Of a DNA stretch of 64,000 nucleotides, positions 1 to 13,748 are shown one piece after another. The position numbers were made by a program, and so were the translations under genes. Position 1 is the stretch's first letter. The number at the start of each line of letters is the position of its first letter. This stretch comes from Schistosoma mansoni (taxonomy: Eukaryota; Platyhelminthes; Trematoda; Strigeidida; Schistosomatidae): positions 40,444,557 through 40,508,556 of the forward strand of contig NC_031502.1 in assembly GCF_000237925.1 (NCBI RefSeq), given 5' to 3'. The notes beneath the pieces were generated by a model, which saw only the letters and a list, made by a program, of their open reading frames with translations, was not told the DNA's origin and made no database searches.

Positions 1-650
1 TCATTAAAACTAATGCGTCCGGCATCACATGTCAAATACTTAAAGAGCTACAGATTCTGGGGATTTGTTTACCACCACAACCGCGTAAATACAGGAGAAA
101 GGCACAGTCGTGGTAATCATTTATCTAACAATGAGATGACTCGAGAGTAGAGAAGGGAGGCAATGGTGGATAGGAGGAAGAACGTATGCATGTTGATGTA
201 CCCCAACATAAGTCCTCTGAATCAGCTAGCCCGGTCAGGGAAAAGATACCTTGGCAAGTCTTAACGTGATCTTTTGGTGCTTGAAGGACGATCTTCAAGT
301 GTTTATCAAAACAGACAGAATAATATCAAATGTTTTCAGAACTAATTACAGCTATTTATTTACCATCACATTACATATACTCAACCTTAAATTCTCTCCT
401 ATGACCTAAATGCAGACTCCCGAGGTACGGACGGTCCACAATCTCTCGGAAGTTTCAAGTTTGATTAAACTGTCTGTCGTCCATCTGGTGGTTTCGTTGA
501 CTAGAAGGGTCAAATAAACGAAAGCATTCATAAGTCAATATTCCACACAAAAAAGCAGACAATCTGATGAATTTCAAGTTATTCACTATAATCATTCTGA
601 GTTATAGAGTTGTTTATATGAGTTCAGGAATAGGCGCTAACACATAGTGT
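1..650. other. 5' flank of the FEZ gene, no gene recognised
   Basis: I see no coding exon here. The stretch should hold the promoter and 5' UTR of the downstream FEZ gene. No clear TATA box stands out at a convincing distance. The part at about 130-330 has higher GC and reads like interspersed-repeat sequence, but I cannot name a family. Confidence 0.4.
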
Positions 651-3600
651 ATGGATTTGTTTGCCAGAGCACCGCTAGCACCTTTCGAGGGTGGTGGTGT
701 ATACGATGATTTTGACGGTTCTGAGACATCCTCATTGGTAGCTGAGACTGACCACCAAATAAAACGAGTTTCGTCGATCCCATTTGATGCTAGTTTCTCT
801 TTTGAGGATTCACTAACTGATCTTATTGGAAATTTTGACGAAAGGATATATCATTGTTTCGAAAATTTTGACGTGGACCCTGAAAACGCACGAAGGGGTG
901 ATTTTTCAGGGAATGTTCCAACTTTAAGTGACGTTAAGTAAGTGAACTGCCGTGCATAATCATGTTAGGCAATGGTGGGCTGCAGCTACGAGAGAGTTAG
1001 TACCCACTGAGTCTTACCCGCTTCGCAACTTACCAAGTAATGTTAATTTGTATGATCTCGTAAGTTTATTTTTCGCTAAATTGTGTTTTTGTAAGTCATA
1101 TGCTATACATATGACGTGAGTTTAGTCATTCGTGTAATGCATAAATTCTTTAAATAACATACTTAGAAATGGTGCGATAAGGTGAATGCAATTTTATTTC
1201 CTATTACCCCCCACCAACTTCAGCTTCATGTATAAAATAACCGGATCTGACCAGTAAACTTAATTAGTTCAATTTATCCCTACATAGTTCACTTCAAATT
1301 GTGCCGAATGCATGACTTTTATGGTTGTATTTCCTTCAAAACCAATGCCTTAGAAGAAATTGGGTTCACTTGATAATACTCAGGGCACACACGACACAAA
1401 CACTACAACAAAAATACCATCAATACTTTAGGTATCATTTCGAAATTATGTCAAATTCGAATGTATTTTATTGACACACTAATATGCATGTCCCATTACC
1501 AGATCGGTAAAATTGAAATACATATGTTAAACCAGAGTCATACTCATCACTTAACACCATGTCTTATCGAAATATCTGGCGTGTGACGAAACATACAACT
1601 GTTGGTGTTATGTGACATAAACTGCATCTGATTGGGCTGCTGGATATTTCTTGTTGATCTTGCTCATGGTCCATTTTATATTACAGAACACTGCGTAAAG
1701 TTCATTACTTTTGACGAAGATGACTAGTTGGTGAATTTTGGTGTGTGCATGAAGTTCCAAGCCACATAGTTTGGGTCTCAACAATCGTACCATTAATTTT
1801 AAAGTAGTATTATATTTACCAAACACTTCAAGTAACCCATTAACAGTCGTTGTTGCGCTCTGTGGAATCTTGCTCGTTATTATCCCGTTACCTATTTTAC
1901 TATCATGTCCTAAGGAGTAGAGAAGCCCAGACGTTTTCACAATGTCAGGCCCATAGAATGGACAATGTATCTATTCGGGGTCTTTAAAACATCAACATAA
2001 ATCATGGTATATTCTTGATGGTCTGATTTGCGTATGCTCATGGAAAGTCAGTGTTAACAACTAGGCACTAGTATTATTGAAGTAAGCACGAAGTCAACTT
2101 TCACTTCGTTTTTGTCACTATTCTGTTTTCATGAATGTTACGTCGCTCTTCTTTATTCTTTTACTCACAGGATCAATTCGAACTTGCAGATGCCGATGGA
2201 ATTACTGAAGATGGAGTTATAAAAACAAGCTTGTTACAAACGAGTAGTGTAAGTTGACTAGGTAGTCGTATAATCTATCTGTTCTCTTTGTGGACTTCAT
2301 CGCAAACCATTACAAGATCTCAGCAGTTGCATAAGACTGTTTACTATTTATCACCAGACTAACTGCTATCAATCACGTAGAAGCCAGGCCCGTTTGTCTC
2401 AATGATATAGTCAAAATTTGTTCCTTAGTATTGTGCAGCACTAGAACAAATGTCAACATCGATAAAACTACAAACCGTTACCTTCGCAGTAAATATGATT
2501 CTCGGTTTTCCGAGTGAAATTGCAGTTGTGTAGACAAGGGTGCCTATTCGCAAACTCCTACATGTTTATTAGGCTAAGTAGTAGTTGTTATCACTTTCAA
2601 AAAATTGTGGATTTGTAGCTTAAGCTGGGATCCAACTTAATTTTATTGATATTTCTGTTCGTAAAACTATGGTAAACTTGAAAAACGCACTTTATGATAT
2701 ACGTTATTAGGTCAGAATGGATGTGGATTTGAGTTCCCACTCCGTTGATTTGAGAAACTCAGGAATACTTAGTGACGTTCCTCACCGTTTTTATCTTTCA
2801 GTTTCAAGATAACGAGGTGAAACATGTTTCAATACCTTTTGTCGATGACGTACTCTACAACAATATTATACCTTTAGAAATTCATGTTTAATAACCTCTT
2901 ACACATTCTGCAAGAAGTTGTCCGGCCCACATCAGAATAGCTACGAAAGTCCCCTTGTTCCTCTAAATGCTTGTCTTTCCGTTAGTACTTCTACTTGGAT
3001 TGGACCAAATACTTAGAATAAAATTCATCGACTGAGTGACCTGAATAAGATTGTGTTGTGTGCGCTTTATACTCAAGTACTGAATCCTGCTTCTAATGTA
3101 CTTTGTATTAGGAAGCAGCTTAATTTCAGGCAGTGGGAGAAATTTAAGCTTGTATTGCACCAGGTTTTATGCTGATTCATTCGGGTAGTTACGTTTAAGG
3201 TAATGGTTATTTTCCTGTATGTGCATTAATTCATTCACGTTTTGGATTAGAAATTTATAACGTCACAATGATTTATAGTCACTTCTTTTGAATACCGATT
3301 AGTTCAAGGCATTACCACTTAAGTTTTATCTATATATATCAACTTATTCATTAAAACCTTTGTTTTTTCCACAGGCATTAAATTACTCAAACGAATCTAT
3401 TTATTCAGGACGAGGCACTGTTACTACTTTATCCTTGTCATCTGTATCAGTTAGTCCTCGCTCATTAACTCTTGATCGAGGTTTCCCAAATACATTTGCA
3501 CAAATCCCCGATAGTGGAATCTCAAACACTGATGAAGAGCTAAACGGTTATTTTAAAGATTTTGATGATGAAAACATCCTTGAGGTTTTCCAATCCCACC

Positions 3601-6600
3601 ATCCTTCCCTACCTTTGAAAAAAACTCAAAGTTGGGTAGATGGTAAGTATTTGTTTTGTATAAATGTTATACTTAGTGAAATACTAAATTAGTTAGCTAT
3701 TATCCAGACTTTGTATCAGTAAAACAATATGCCCCCTTTATTGTTGATCTTAGTGCAGTTAATTTTCTAAAGAAATGATTAAAAAGTGGTTTCTAAATGC
3801 TTGGAATAAAACTCATTTTACGACTTTCATATTGTTTTAAAAAGTACTAGTGATGCTTTAAATGGTCTTGAGAAAATGAAATTTCAGGAAGTTCAAAAAT
3901 AATTCTAGCACTCGTTGCGAATCTCCCCTAGCCACTCGTAGTTCAAAGTGGTTAATACTTTTTGTTTGAATCCTCAATTTAACTCCTCTACGTACCTAGT
4001 GAACTCATTGCAAACACTAAGGATTTTTAGGATTCTTCTGCACACCACTTCCTGACTAACTAATGGTGAACTCTGTGTGTTCCTGTCAAATGGAGATCCT
4101 GATAAAAGTATTTAAAAATCGCTTGTTTCTGTGTACCAATGCAAGGTTTTGTTTTACATGTGGTCTGTCATAGTACCTATTTTGACTGTAGAGGATGGTT
4201 TATTGGTTAACGCACTCAACTTCTATCTGTAAGATTTTTGGTCTTGAATCTCTCTCGCCTACTTCGGCTTGGAAAGCCTGAACAAAAATGTGGCTCAAAA
4301 CAACACATAAATCAATGTTTAGTCAATGCAATGTTTTTGTTTTTGACATGATTAATCAGCCGGTCTCCGGAACCATATCAATCCCGATAAGTTGACAACT
4401 AAAAAATCTCAGCATAAATGAATAAGACCCGTTTGTTAACTTATGGTACCCTCAAAATCACGAACTAAACCTGACTTTTGTAAAGTTGCCACCAATCGTC
4501 AACTTTTTTTTAGCATTTTTTAATTATTGGTGAATTCAACGACTTTATGCATGTAACATACAGATTTATATCTATGGAACATTTTATTTATCTAGATAAT
4601 TTAATACATATATGTAAGTTTTAGAACAAACGAAACGAAGTGAATTCCCATCTTTGCCTCAAAATTTTACTAGGGAAACTATTTTCATAAAAAGCCTTTT
4701 TGTATTTGACTTTAAATAATTTTTCAGACCTTCAAAATTTAAAAACCAGCGTTCTCAAGCTTTATGCTCAGCAAATGAATGACGAAATTATGCAACTTTC
4801 AGATTGCTTAGTGGATTCTCTGGCGGAACGAGACGAGCTTTTAATGCTTCGTGAAGCCAGCGATGACTTTATTATATTACTTAACTTGGTCCACGAGCGA
4901 AAAACTCAGGCATCCAAAGCAGCTCTTCTAGCAACAGCCAAAAGTTTGATTCGTTCCAAAGTGAGGGCTTTTATATTTGATTTTCACTTTTAATTTAGAT
5001 TTATGGATACTTATTTATAAGGTGTTCCAAACTGTTTCTCCTGCCAAATAGCTGGTAAACTGAAACTACTAATCCTACCATAACATAACACATACATAGA
5101 AATAGGATAAAAACAGAGAATCTTGAACATCACTGCAAAAAGAAATAGACATCAACAAGTTGACAAAGTACTAAATAACTATGTATAAAGTGTTTTTTCC
5201 CACTTGTCAACTATCAAACAATTTAAGCTATCTAATATAATAAAATTCTGACGATAAATCAATAAGGACGTTAGTTTAGGTGATTTTTTTTTACCAAAGT
5301 AATGTGATCACTAATCAGCACTATGTATAGAGCGAATTCTCATCCCGATTTTTGTGGCTAATCAGTAGGGGACAGTTAGTTTTGTGTACAACTTGGTTCG
5401 TTAAAATCTACGTAAAGGTAAGGATCTCTACAATCATTTGTCATTTAATGATCAATTTGTCAGGAATTATGAACAGTTTTAAAACCACTCATTTAATGTT
5501 TGTTCAGGCTAAATGCCAAATTAAGGTTCTTTTTCCCCAATAAATACAAAAACACGCAAGATTGTTATATTAATTTTTATTTACTGAGTAACGAAAACCT
5601 TAACATGTGTATCATCTGTCTAATAACCGGATTTTTCTAAACAATTAAATCAAACCTTGATTTGGGCATATTGATATGGAGAGCCAATCAGAAGTAGCAA
5701 AGGGCCAATCTATGGCACTCATAAGTGAATTAAAAGACAATCGCATTTCATTAGGGTCATCGGGTCGATTTTCTAAGGATAGACTGGCATATATAGGAAT
5801 AAGTAATTGCGTATTTTATTCCGTACTTCCATACACTTTCTCTCTCAAGTAGTCAGTTGGGGGTTAGCTCATAGCATACCATGTATTAGTATCAGATTCC
5901 GAACACTGCACGTCACAACACATATATGTACCATGTTGTCTGTTTTCAGGCTATAACATCTTTTCCAAGATTTTTGTCAATCTTAGGTTTCCTGTAATAA
6001 AAAAGCGTTTTTATTAAGATATGACAAATCAGTGGTATTATCTGCCTCTTCCTTTGATATAAACAGTTTTGCTCATATTTGGTTGTTATGACTGACAGGA
6101 TCTCAATATCTCATCATTCATCATTATTTAGTTTCCATAAACGTTTCTCAGATGAGTTAGTCCTACAAATAATTTAAATTTACAGAGTATACTCTAGATA
6201 TTCTTACCATAAAATCCTTTGTCTTTTTAAATTTGATTCCGACCTTTTTGTTATGTCCTATTATTCCGTAGTAAATAATTACCTCAGTAGTGGTGTATCT
6301 CTGTTTATGCAGTTCGAGCATGCATATACATTTTGTGAGTTGGTTGACAAGAGCCCTGATCTATAGTTTATAAGTTCAGTCCTTAGGTTAGTGCCCATGC
6401 CATTGTCATACATCAGTACGACAAGATTACGTTTATTAACATGTTGGGTAGGATAGTTTTATCACCCATATCTAGTCTTTTTACCAGCGTTCGAGGCACT
6501 CAAAAATGTGTTTGCACTCCTATCTTTAGGTGACAGGAAAAAATTTTAATAGGTCGTGTAACAAACTAATTCTCAACTATGTATACTATCCTTGCCAGAA

Positions 6601-9600
6601 GTGTTAAGTGAATGCCTAATAAAAATTGGTTTTTACTTTTATGGGATCAAAGCACTTGATGTTCGTGAATTCGTAATTTGCTTCATAACAAACCTGAATG
6701 ATTTTCGTGACATAGTTAACTTAGTCTGCAGTAGTTGCTTTTTTTCCACATGTTTCTTCTATGTAAAAGTGATTTGCTTTTCGACTTTGGTCTTGTTTTT
6801 CGTTCCATAGATACCACTCATATATTCAAGACGAATTGTTTTAGAAAACATAATGTTTCATTTGAATGACTAGGTTTTATCCAAATACTTCTCGGTCTAT
6901 AACATAGTGAAAACTGATGTTCGTGACATAATAATCTAATGCAATTGATTTTGAGAATGTATCGTGAAAGTGACAACCGCCAACACAACTGACAGTGATC
7001 GAATTAACGTTTTCGACAATAAAAACCCCTTTTCAGTTCCCTTAATATTTTCCCTGCTCTTATTATCAACCGTGCTTCTCTGGTTTTGTCTTTTTCACGC
7101 TTAACCATTGCTAACAATCATATCTGACAGTTTTAACCTTAGTCTTCTAAAACCATAGTCTAAACTGCGTGGAACCTGGATTCGATGAAAAAACCGGCTT
7201 CGCTAGACAGCACTCTAAACTTCTGTACAATTGATTTGCTGTTCATATGAAACGCACAAAACTCGAGTGTGGCCATTCACTTGACCTCACTTATCTAATA
7301 TAGAAAATCAGCATGATTCACCCTTCCTGTATCTGGATACTCATAGAAGATATGCCGTTGAGATCTTACAGTTCTACGAGTTATTCAAGTGTTTCAAACG
7401 CAGCCAATTGAGTTTTTTGCTTCTTCTCGATCTATCATGTTTCCTCTTGATATGAAGAGGCAAAATTAACCCCGATAGTAAGACATTAATTCCATAAAAG
7501 GATAAGTGACGTATATTTGCAATGTCCTCCATTCGTTCGCGCGTTGACTTTTAACGTTTATTCTTGTGTTCAGCATTCATTACGTAAGCGTATAGTTTTG
7601 CTAGCAGCAAAAGTATTTTGTCAGGCATCTGTCTTGTCTCTTTATATCAGTTCAATGGAGAACTTTCCCCAACAATCTCATCTCGTAAGCAATCGTCACT
7701 CGGCCACAATAATGGTATATGACATTGTATTATTACATTTTATTATTCGACGCATTTGACTCACTAATTCGACAATCCTTGAACATCTGTTCTTCACAAA
7801 TCATGAAAGACTAATTCATAGCATTTGTTAACTAGAAGCGTATTTTTGAGTGAAATAATTATCTTTACTTTCATTTTCCCGATTTTCCGATTTCTGTGTA
7901 TAATGTTAAGTCAGTCAGTCAGCTACAACCTAGGACCAGGGACATATATGCATCGGTCCAAGTTGTTACATCTCATTAGCACAGCAAAATGATCAACAAA
8001 TTCATAGACGTTACTTCAATGGTAGTAATATATAAAAGAGAGATGTTATATAAGGATATAATACAGGGAGAAAGAATTAGTTCGTAGAAAGAAAGGTATA
8101 AAGTAGTTTTAATCTCACATTTTAAGGGAAGACAAAGAGTGTATACACCTACATCATTGTGATCATTTTTGAACCATGTCACTCAGAGTATCCGACCATC
8201 AGTTACGTTAGTTGCACGAACCCCAATCAAATAGTCTGCATCTACCAACATGGCTCATATCGTTTGACACATTTGAACACTAACAGGTTACTAAGTGTTG
8301 TTCTTTTTTGTGTGATAATTGTCAGTTTCTGTTATAGCGAAATATACAACTTCAAAATAATTATTTTCTGTTCATGTTTTGTCATTGAGAAAATATCTCT
8401 TTGATTCTCTAGACTTTGTTTCGTGTCACTACTCCTTGGTTTACTAAAAGACCTCACATATCTGCTTCTAGTACACTGTCGTTAGTTGGATCTTCAAATA
8501 TCGAAAAACCAGACACCACACCACTTATCAGAAATGAATCAAACGGGCACGTCCCAGTGAATTCAGTTCATTTAGATTTACAAAATAATTCTGTTGCTTA
8601 TGTGGTCTCCCTTAATCTTCATTCAAAACTAAGAAGACCCAGAACGCAACCAATACATGTTCACAGGACAAATAATTCAGATGTTAAGAGTGTTTCCAAC
8701 TCAGTCAATTCGATTGGTTCTAAACAACTAAATGAATCACATCTATCTGAACGTGCTGATTTATCTTCAGAAAGCATAAAATCAATACCTACCAGACAAG
8801 CAAAAATACGATATGAAGCTCTCGTGAATTTGTGCAACTCTACTAATTGGCCAAATGGTAAACCACAAAATAGCCGAGTAAGTATGATCTTTTTGTTGTT
8901 GAACGTAGTAATAACTTATCGGCATCTGGAATAATTCATAACCATGTTTACCAAACTTCACACTATCATAAACACTACTGGTAAAATGTCATCGGAATCG
9001 GTTACTTCAAGTAGTGTTCGTCACGATCTCCGCTTTCACCACTTTTATTTAACTTAGGAATTTACTGCACATCAGTTCACTCCATTCTACTTAATGAATG
9101 TGAAACATAACTATTAAGAATAGAGGATATTCTCAGGTTACTGGTATTCCATTATCAATGTCTACGAAGCATCGCTCGTGTATTTTGGGACCAAGGAGTA
9201 AGCAATGCCTGGGTTAGGAATAGAGTACTAGGCAAAGACGGGTAATCGGTTGTTAAGGTAGTAAATCTTCAATTGAGGTAATGGGGACATGTATTACGTA
9301 TGCCCAACCACCACCTACGTCGACGAACGATGTTTTGTGGTGCAGCAGTAAGCTGAAATCAAGCTAGGGGTGGCCAAACCAAAACTTAAGATAAGTCCAT
9401 CAAGCCACTGACAATTGAACTGCGCTATGTTTCATGGGTCCAGACTACTTGGTTGGGGTCTGCTTAATTATCTTAACTAGTGATTAAAGAGTTTGAATGA
9501 CATGGCTCAAAATCGTTTGCGATGGTGCAGGTGCATCCATTCTTTGCCTTCCCCTAACTTCTAAGCTTTTGATATCCTTAGTCTTCTTATTTCACTAATT

Positions 9601-12600
9601 TATGTCCTCTTGAATCTTCTATGCCTAATCTTTTCGACTACCTCTACTACTCTCATATTTAGGCTGGTGATCTCATCTCTTTGTGCTGATGGAATATGGC
9701 AACTTAAACTGATGTACATACTTGCCATGTTCTGCGTTGCAACTGACTGACATTACCATAAGCTTCCATAAGTAATAGGTTTTTCTATCGTGAAACGATA
9801 GACATAAAATAACTTTTTAACTAATTTTCATAACAAATATTATGTATACATATGCCTACAAGAAAAAAGTAACATGTTTTGTGTTTTCTTCACTTTTCTA
9901 TGGCATAGTTATCGGCAGTATATTTTTACCACCTGGTCCTTTGTTCTTTCATTACTTCTAATTTATTTCAAATGGTTGCTAAATACTTGGTCCACTCAAA
10001 TAATCTCAGTAATTAAGTGAAAAAATGAAGACGAACCATATATTAAGTATCCAAGTCCCTAACAGATATAGAACTTAAAGTTTCCGGAAATTCATTATTG
10101 ATTTGTTTTCTTATATTTTTTTAAACTTTTGACAGTTCTTACTGTGTTGAGGGTTTGATGTACATTTCCTTTCTGCACCATTCACGATTTTCTGAAAACG
10201 TCATTTTGCGTACTGTTTTTTCCTGCTCTAAACATTCTATTCTTTAGAGATTTCAACTTTTAACCTACAGTTGTTGGTTGCTCAACAAAATAAAATTTCT
10301 TTATCCTACACATAAATACTCCGAGGAACATATTACTTTTATCACTATAAAAAACACACTCAAGGTATTAAATGTTTTATTATCCGCTAGAAATATTTTC
10401 GTGGTGAATTTTCTACTGTCTACAGTTATCTACTCATGTACTTATATCAGTAATTATTTTATTTAGTTCCTAATACAGTTATTTTTTATAATTGTAATTA
10501 GTTGGCCACTTGTTTTACTAAGGTTTCAGGAGAATCTTGGTTTTTTTGAGGATTCTCGTCTGGTTTACTTATTGACACATTTTGAAACCAGAATTCGATA
10601 CTGTTGTTAACAGGCTTTTGTTCCTCTGATATATTTTGCTTACCATCACCTTTAATCCTATGGTTACTAATTAAATTTACAAAAGTATGTCGCGTATGTT
10701 TGGTTATTTCCCCATTCGTGGATTGACCATCGGTATCCTTTTGTATTTCCCACTGATTGTTTTTTTTATTTATTGTTGCTTTTAGTCCTTACTTTTATGT
10801 ATACCATATCGAATCAAACCGGGTGTTGGAATTTCCATACAAGATTTACGTCTACTTAATCAAAGTGAGTTTTTAGAATGAAATCAGCCCGTAAAGTTAA
10901 TGTCTACTAGTCTTAGCTATATAGGAAGGTGCAGGCTTTCATGTATAAATCTGTGGAATAATCGACACTTGCGATTAGAAATCCTAGGTTATGTAGTTTG
11001 TCAGTCAAAATGACAAAGTTGAATTTATTGCAGATTTTCCTTGATATGATAAGTTTAATATTGTTCCATATTTTTGATTCTTCTTCCCCATTCACTTTTT
11101 ATATTTGTCGTTACAGTTTAGTGAACAGTATTTTCACTCGTCCTTTTCATCTAAGTAGTTTCCTATCTCGCTCTACTGCTGTAAGGTGTAGTAACTTGGG
11201 TCAAGTCATAAATTGTCTATGATATACTGACTAGTTAATGCAACATTTCAGTGTACATAACCAAAAATGATAATTGCAAACTAATCCTATCTCAAGGAAC
11301 TGAGAAAAAGGTAATGGAAGTCTTTAGTTCTAGGTAATATGAAATTGACTCATGAATTCAACTATAAAATAAAGAAGTGATTCAGCCTGTAACAACAGGA
11401 AATAACATTGTTAGAAGTAAAAATAATTTCAGATTTTATTAATAAGCGAAAAATTGTCTCCTGTTGTCATTAATCAATCCAATTAAAACATTTAAACTAC
11501 TGTGATATATTTTCCGTCAATCAGAAATAGCAAGCAACATAGCTTACTACTGTTATAATTAGCTTTTTATATGCCTCTTACAGAAATCAAATGGATTACT
11601 TGTTTTTTTTCGCTGTACACCTCAAAACATTTATTTTATTCGATTGATTAGTATGTTGAATTTCTGGCATGGATTTAGAAAATGGTTGTCCGTACTAAAC
11701 ATGTCTTCCCATCATAGATGTATTGTAGTGATTCGTTGTGTAGCATGTTTACTAAACCTTGCCTATTGGAAACTAGATGTATGGAATATTAAGTTCTATC
11801 TCATTTAGTTTATTTGATATTCGAGTTTAATTATTTTGTACGTATACTTAACTGTTAATCCTGAACCAATTTGCTTTTTCGTAGTTCTATATGCTGCGGT
11901 TCTTGAAAACCCCAAAATAGAGAAATTACTCGAAAGTTACATAATGAACGGTGAGTTGATCAAACCAATGTAAATTTCTTATATTTTCTCTTATTGTTTA
12001 CCGTTTTAAGTTGTTAAAATGAGTTATTGCTGTTATGTAGACATTTAGATCCTAATACTCAGTCAATAAAACTAAAATCTATCTGTATGGTGAAAAAAGA
12101 CCCAATTATATCTTTCAGATAGATTCGTAGGAAAAGTTACAGTCGTCACAACAGTTTTAAACCGTATCTAACTAGGTGACGTGTTACCACATATAGATAC
12201 CGAAATATTTTATGTTAGATCTGTATCTGACAAGTTTCATAGTTTGCTATCGAAAGTAATACATTAATCCCCACCCTATCAATTAATCAAAACTTTCAGT
12301 AGAGTAATATATTAAAAAAACCTTACAATTTGATAATGAATTGTTGCTGCTCATGACAATTACACATTATCAGAAAACGTCAATCGTCATCCCGTGTAGT
12401 ACATACTTTCTCTATTAGCAACTCTTCCCCATTCTTATCTGTATTTCTTTTGAATATTCTTCCCGAATTCACCGTCCTAATAACAACATAGTTTAAAAGT
12501 TTGGGTTTACATATTTTTGCAGAGACATTCAAAGCCAACTTAAAGCAAGTGTTACTCAGTAGTCATATTTTCTTCTTAAGTTTTGTAATATAGGTGTGTT

Positions 12601-13748
12601 TGGTCGTTTTGAGCAGCTAGGTAGTATAATTAGCCTTAATATCCAAGTACCTGGCAAATAAAATGATTTGTCGTTTTCATTATGTTCAGTTGAAGGATAG
12701 CGACAGATTGTTTTATCTTTCTACATTTTCAACACTCGTTTGTTATTGTCAACTGATTTTGTCACCAATGTTTAGTTTTTCTCAATATGATTGATACTAC
12801 TATTATGTTGACTTTCTTAGTAATCTTGTCAATTTTATCTCTGTTCGCTGATATGGTATGACAACTTGAGGTGACACACATTTTTGGTTATCTCTACGCT
12901 AATTATAAATGACTGACCACATCTTTTAATAAAATTATTATTTCATCTATGACACATTTTTACCGTTATTATTTTTTCCATTTTTAAGTGTCCGTTCATG
13001 AAGAAATATTATCCTCTCCTAATCATATATGATTTTCCAGTTCATTCTTATTAAATAATTATATCGCTCTATTATGAACTGCCGGGTTACAGATTCTTGT
13101 CCTTACTACCTATTATGGTTACTATTTTTACTCTTGGAAAAATAAGTCAAGCCTTAAATATAACTGTTAAGTTATAATTTGTTTATTATTATTGTGATAA
13201 TTAGACAAAACGGTTAATTGGGGTACTGTACTTCATAAATTGTGGAGTGATCACCATGTATGTCATTTCATTTCCTCTTTATGAGTAAGAAGAAATGAAG
13301 CAAGTAAATTCTGTGTAATTTAGGTTATTAGCTCTAATTGTTTGGTTTTGATAGTGCTAAGCCGTAATGGAGTGGAATCAGTTAAATTCTTATACAGGAT
13401 AACATTTCTCTGCGTTAAATACAACCTACAAATTCCAACTAAGTTGTCCTAGAACTGATTGTAATTACTAACCACCTATCTAGATCAAATCAGGTTTAAC
13501 TGGTTTATAACCATGGAATCAATAGTTGGGATTTGAATACATACACCATTGATCTAAAGTTTCATAACTGACTATTAGTATATCTTTTCTTTCGAATTTC
13601 AGTTACTAATTCTAATGACATCGTTAACTGGATAAAAACTGTTGAACCTCTTCGGTGTTATGATGCCCAAAAGTTAAATGGTGTTTCATGCCAAAATCAA
13701 CATCGTAGTCATCTCCTATCGACATCAATGCAAACGCAATGTGCTTGA
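651..13748 (+). CDS. unc-76: FEZ/UNC-76 family protein (fasciculation and elongation protein zeta), 9 exons
   Basis: FEZ proteins are kinesin-1 heavy-chain adaptors for axonal cargo transport and neurite bundling. Exons: 651-937, 969-1059, 2171-2248, 3375-3642, 4728-4960, 8413-8877, 10786-10864, 11885-11950, 13603-13748 (TGA stop). All introns are GT-AG and every phase matches, giving 570 aa. Family signatures seen: SLTDLIGNFDERIYHCFEN (residues 54-72), aligning with the FEZ SMEDLVNEFDEKL block; QWWAAAT (97-103), like the EVWDAL block; SWVDDLQNLK through SLAERDELLML (about 238-275), the conserved coiled-coil core (ARRDEL in FEZ1); IPYRIKPG with QDLRLLNQ (480-500), like IPYEKKAS..VEDLQMLTN; and ILYAAVLENPKIEKLLESYI (501-520), the conserved C-terminal helix. 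Intron 1 is only 31 bp while intron 5 is 3452 bp, the schistosome pattern. The 48-residue tail after the last helix is longer than in vertebrate FEZ1. Introns 5 to 8 contain LINE debris. A small extra exon could be missed. Confidence 0.88.
938..968 (+). other. 31-bp micro-intron of FEZ gene
   Basis: Starts GTAAGTG and ends TTAG. Removing it joins a phase-2 AA to a G (Lys codon) and restores the conserved tryptophan-containing FEZ block QWWAAAT. Read through, the frame stops at 939-941. Very short 5'-most introns are characteristic of schistosome genes. Confidence 0.85.
1060..2170 (+). other. FEZ intron 2 (1111 bp)
   Basis: Intron with GTAAGT donor and CACAG acceptor. A 110-codon open frame on the minus strand (1608-1940) resembles no family I know. 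Otherwise no feature is seen. Confidence 0.7.
2249..4727 (+). other. FEZ introns 3 and 4 around exon 4
   Basis: Intron 3 is 2249-3374 and intron 4 is 3643-4727. A 15-bp in-frame unit at about 2811-2825 is preceded by TTTCAG and followed by GTGAAA. It could be a micro-exon, but nothing in FEZ homology requires it. No repeats were confidently recognised. Confidence 0.5.
7909..8290 (-). mobile_element. LINE 3'-end fragment with CTGA-repeat tail, minus orientation (in FEZ intron 5)
   Basis: Read on the minus strand this ends in GCTGACTGACTGACT. Just before that tail comes a block (GATGT..CAACTTGGACCGATGCATATATG) that parallels the one at about 9687-9760 (GATGGAATATGGCAACTTAAACTGATG) and at 12850-12920. 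The shared order, a GGCAACTT-like motif then a CTGA tail, marks them as 3' UTR ends of one LINE family. No coding sequence remains here. Confidence 0.5.
8980..9770 (+). mobile_element. Decayed non-LTR retrotransposon: RT C-terminal end plus CTGA-tailed 3' UTR (in FEZ intron 6)
   Basis: Broken frames resemble the RT C-terminal region of a common flatworm LINE. About 9010-9035 resembles the GVRQGCPLSP motif (SVRHDLRFH). Then come YEASLVYFGTKE-like, WGHVLRMPNHHLRRRTMF (about 9280-9335) and RGGQTKT (about 9365-9385) blocks. The end matches the LINE 3' UTR ending near GCAACTGACTGAC (about 9747-9760). Many stops and internal deletions make it a fossil. It lies in the same orientation as the host gene. 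Confidence 0.7.
12800..12925 (+). mobile_element. LINE 3' UTR scrap with GACTGAC end (in FEZ intron 8)
   Basis: CTGATATGGTATGACAACTT followed by AAATGACTGACC matches the 3' end of the LINE at 8980-9770. It is only a terminal fragment, without coding sequence. Confidence 0.45.

Noticed and set aside
1608-1940. 110-codon minus-strand open frame in FEZ intron 2
   Set aside because: No recognisable domain, no splice support, lies inside an intron of a well-supported gene.
2811-2825. Possible 15-bp micro-exon of FEZ between TTTCAG and GTGAAA
   Set aside because: In phase, but FEZ homology is continuous without it and the evidence is only two dinucleotides. Left out of the gene model.
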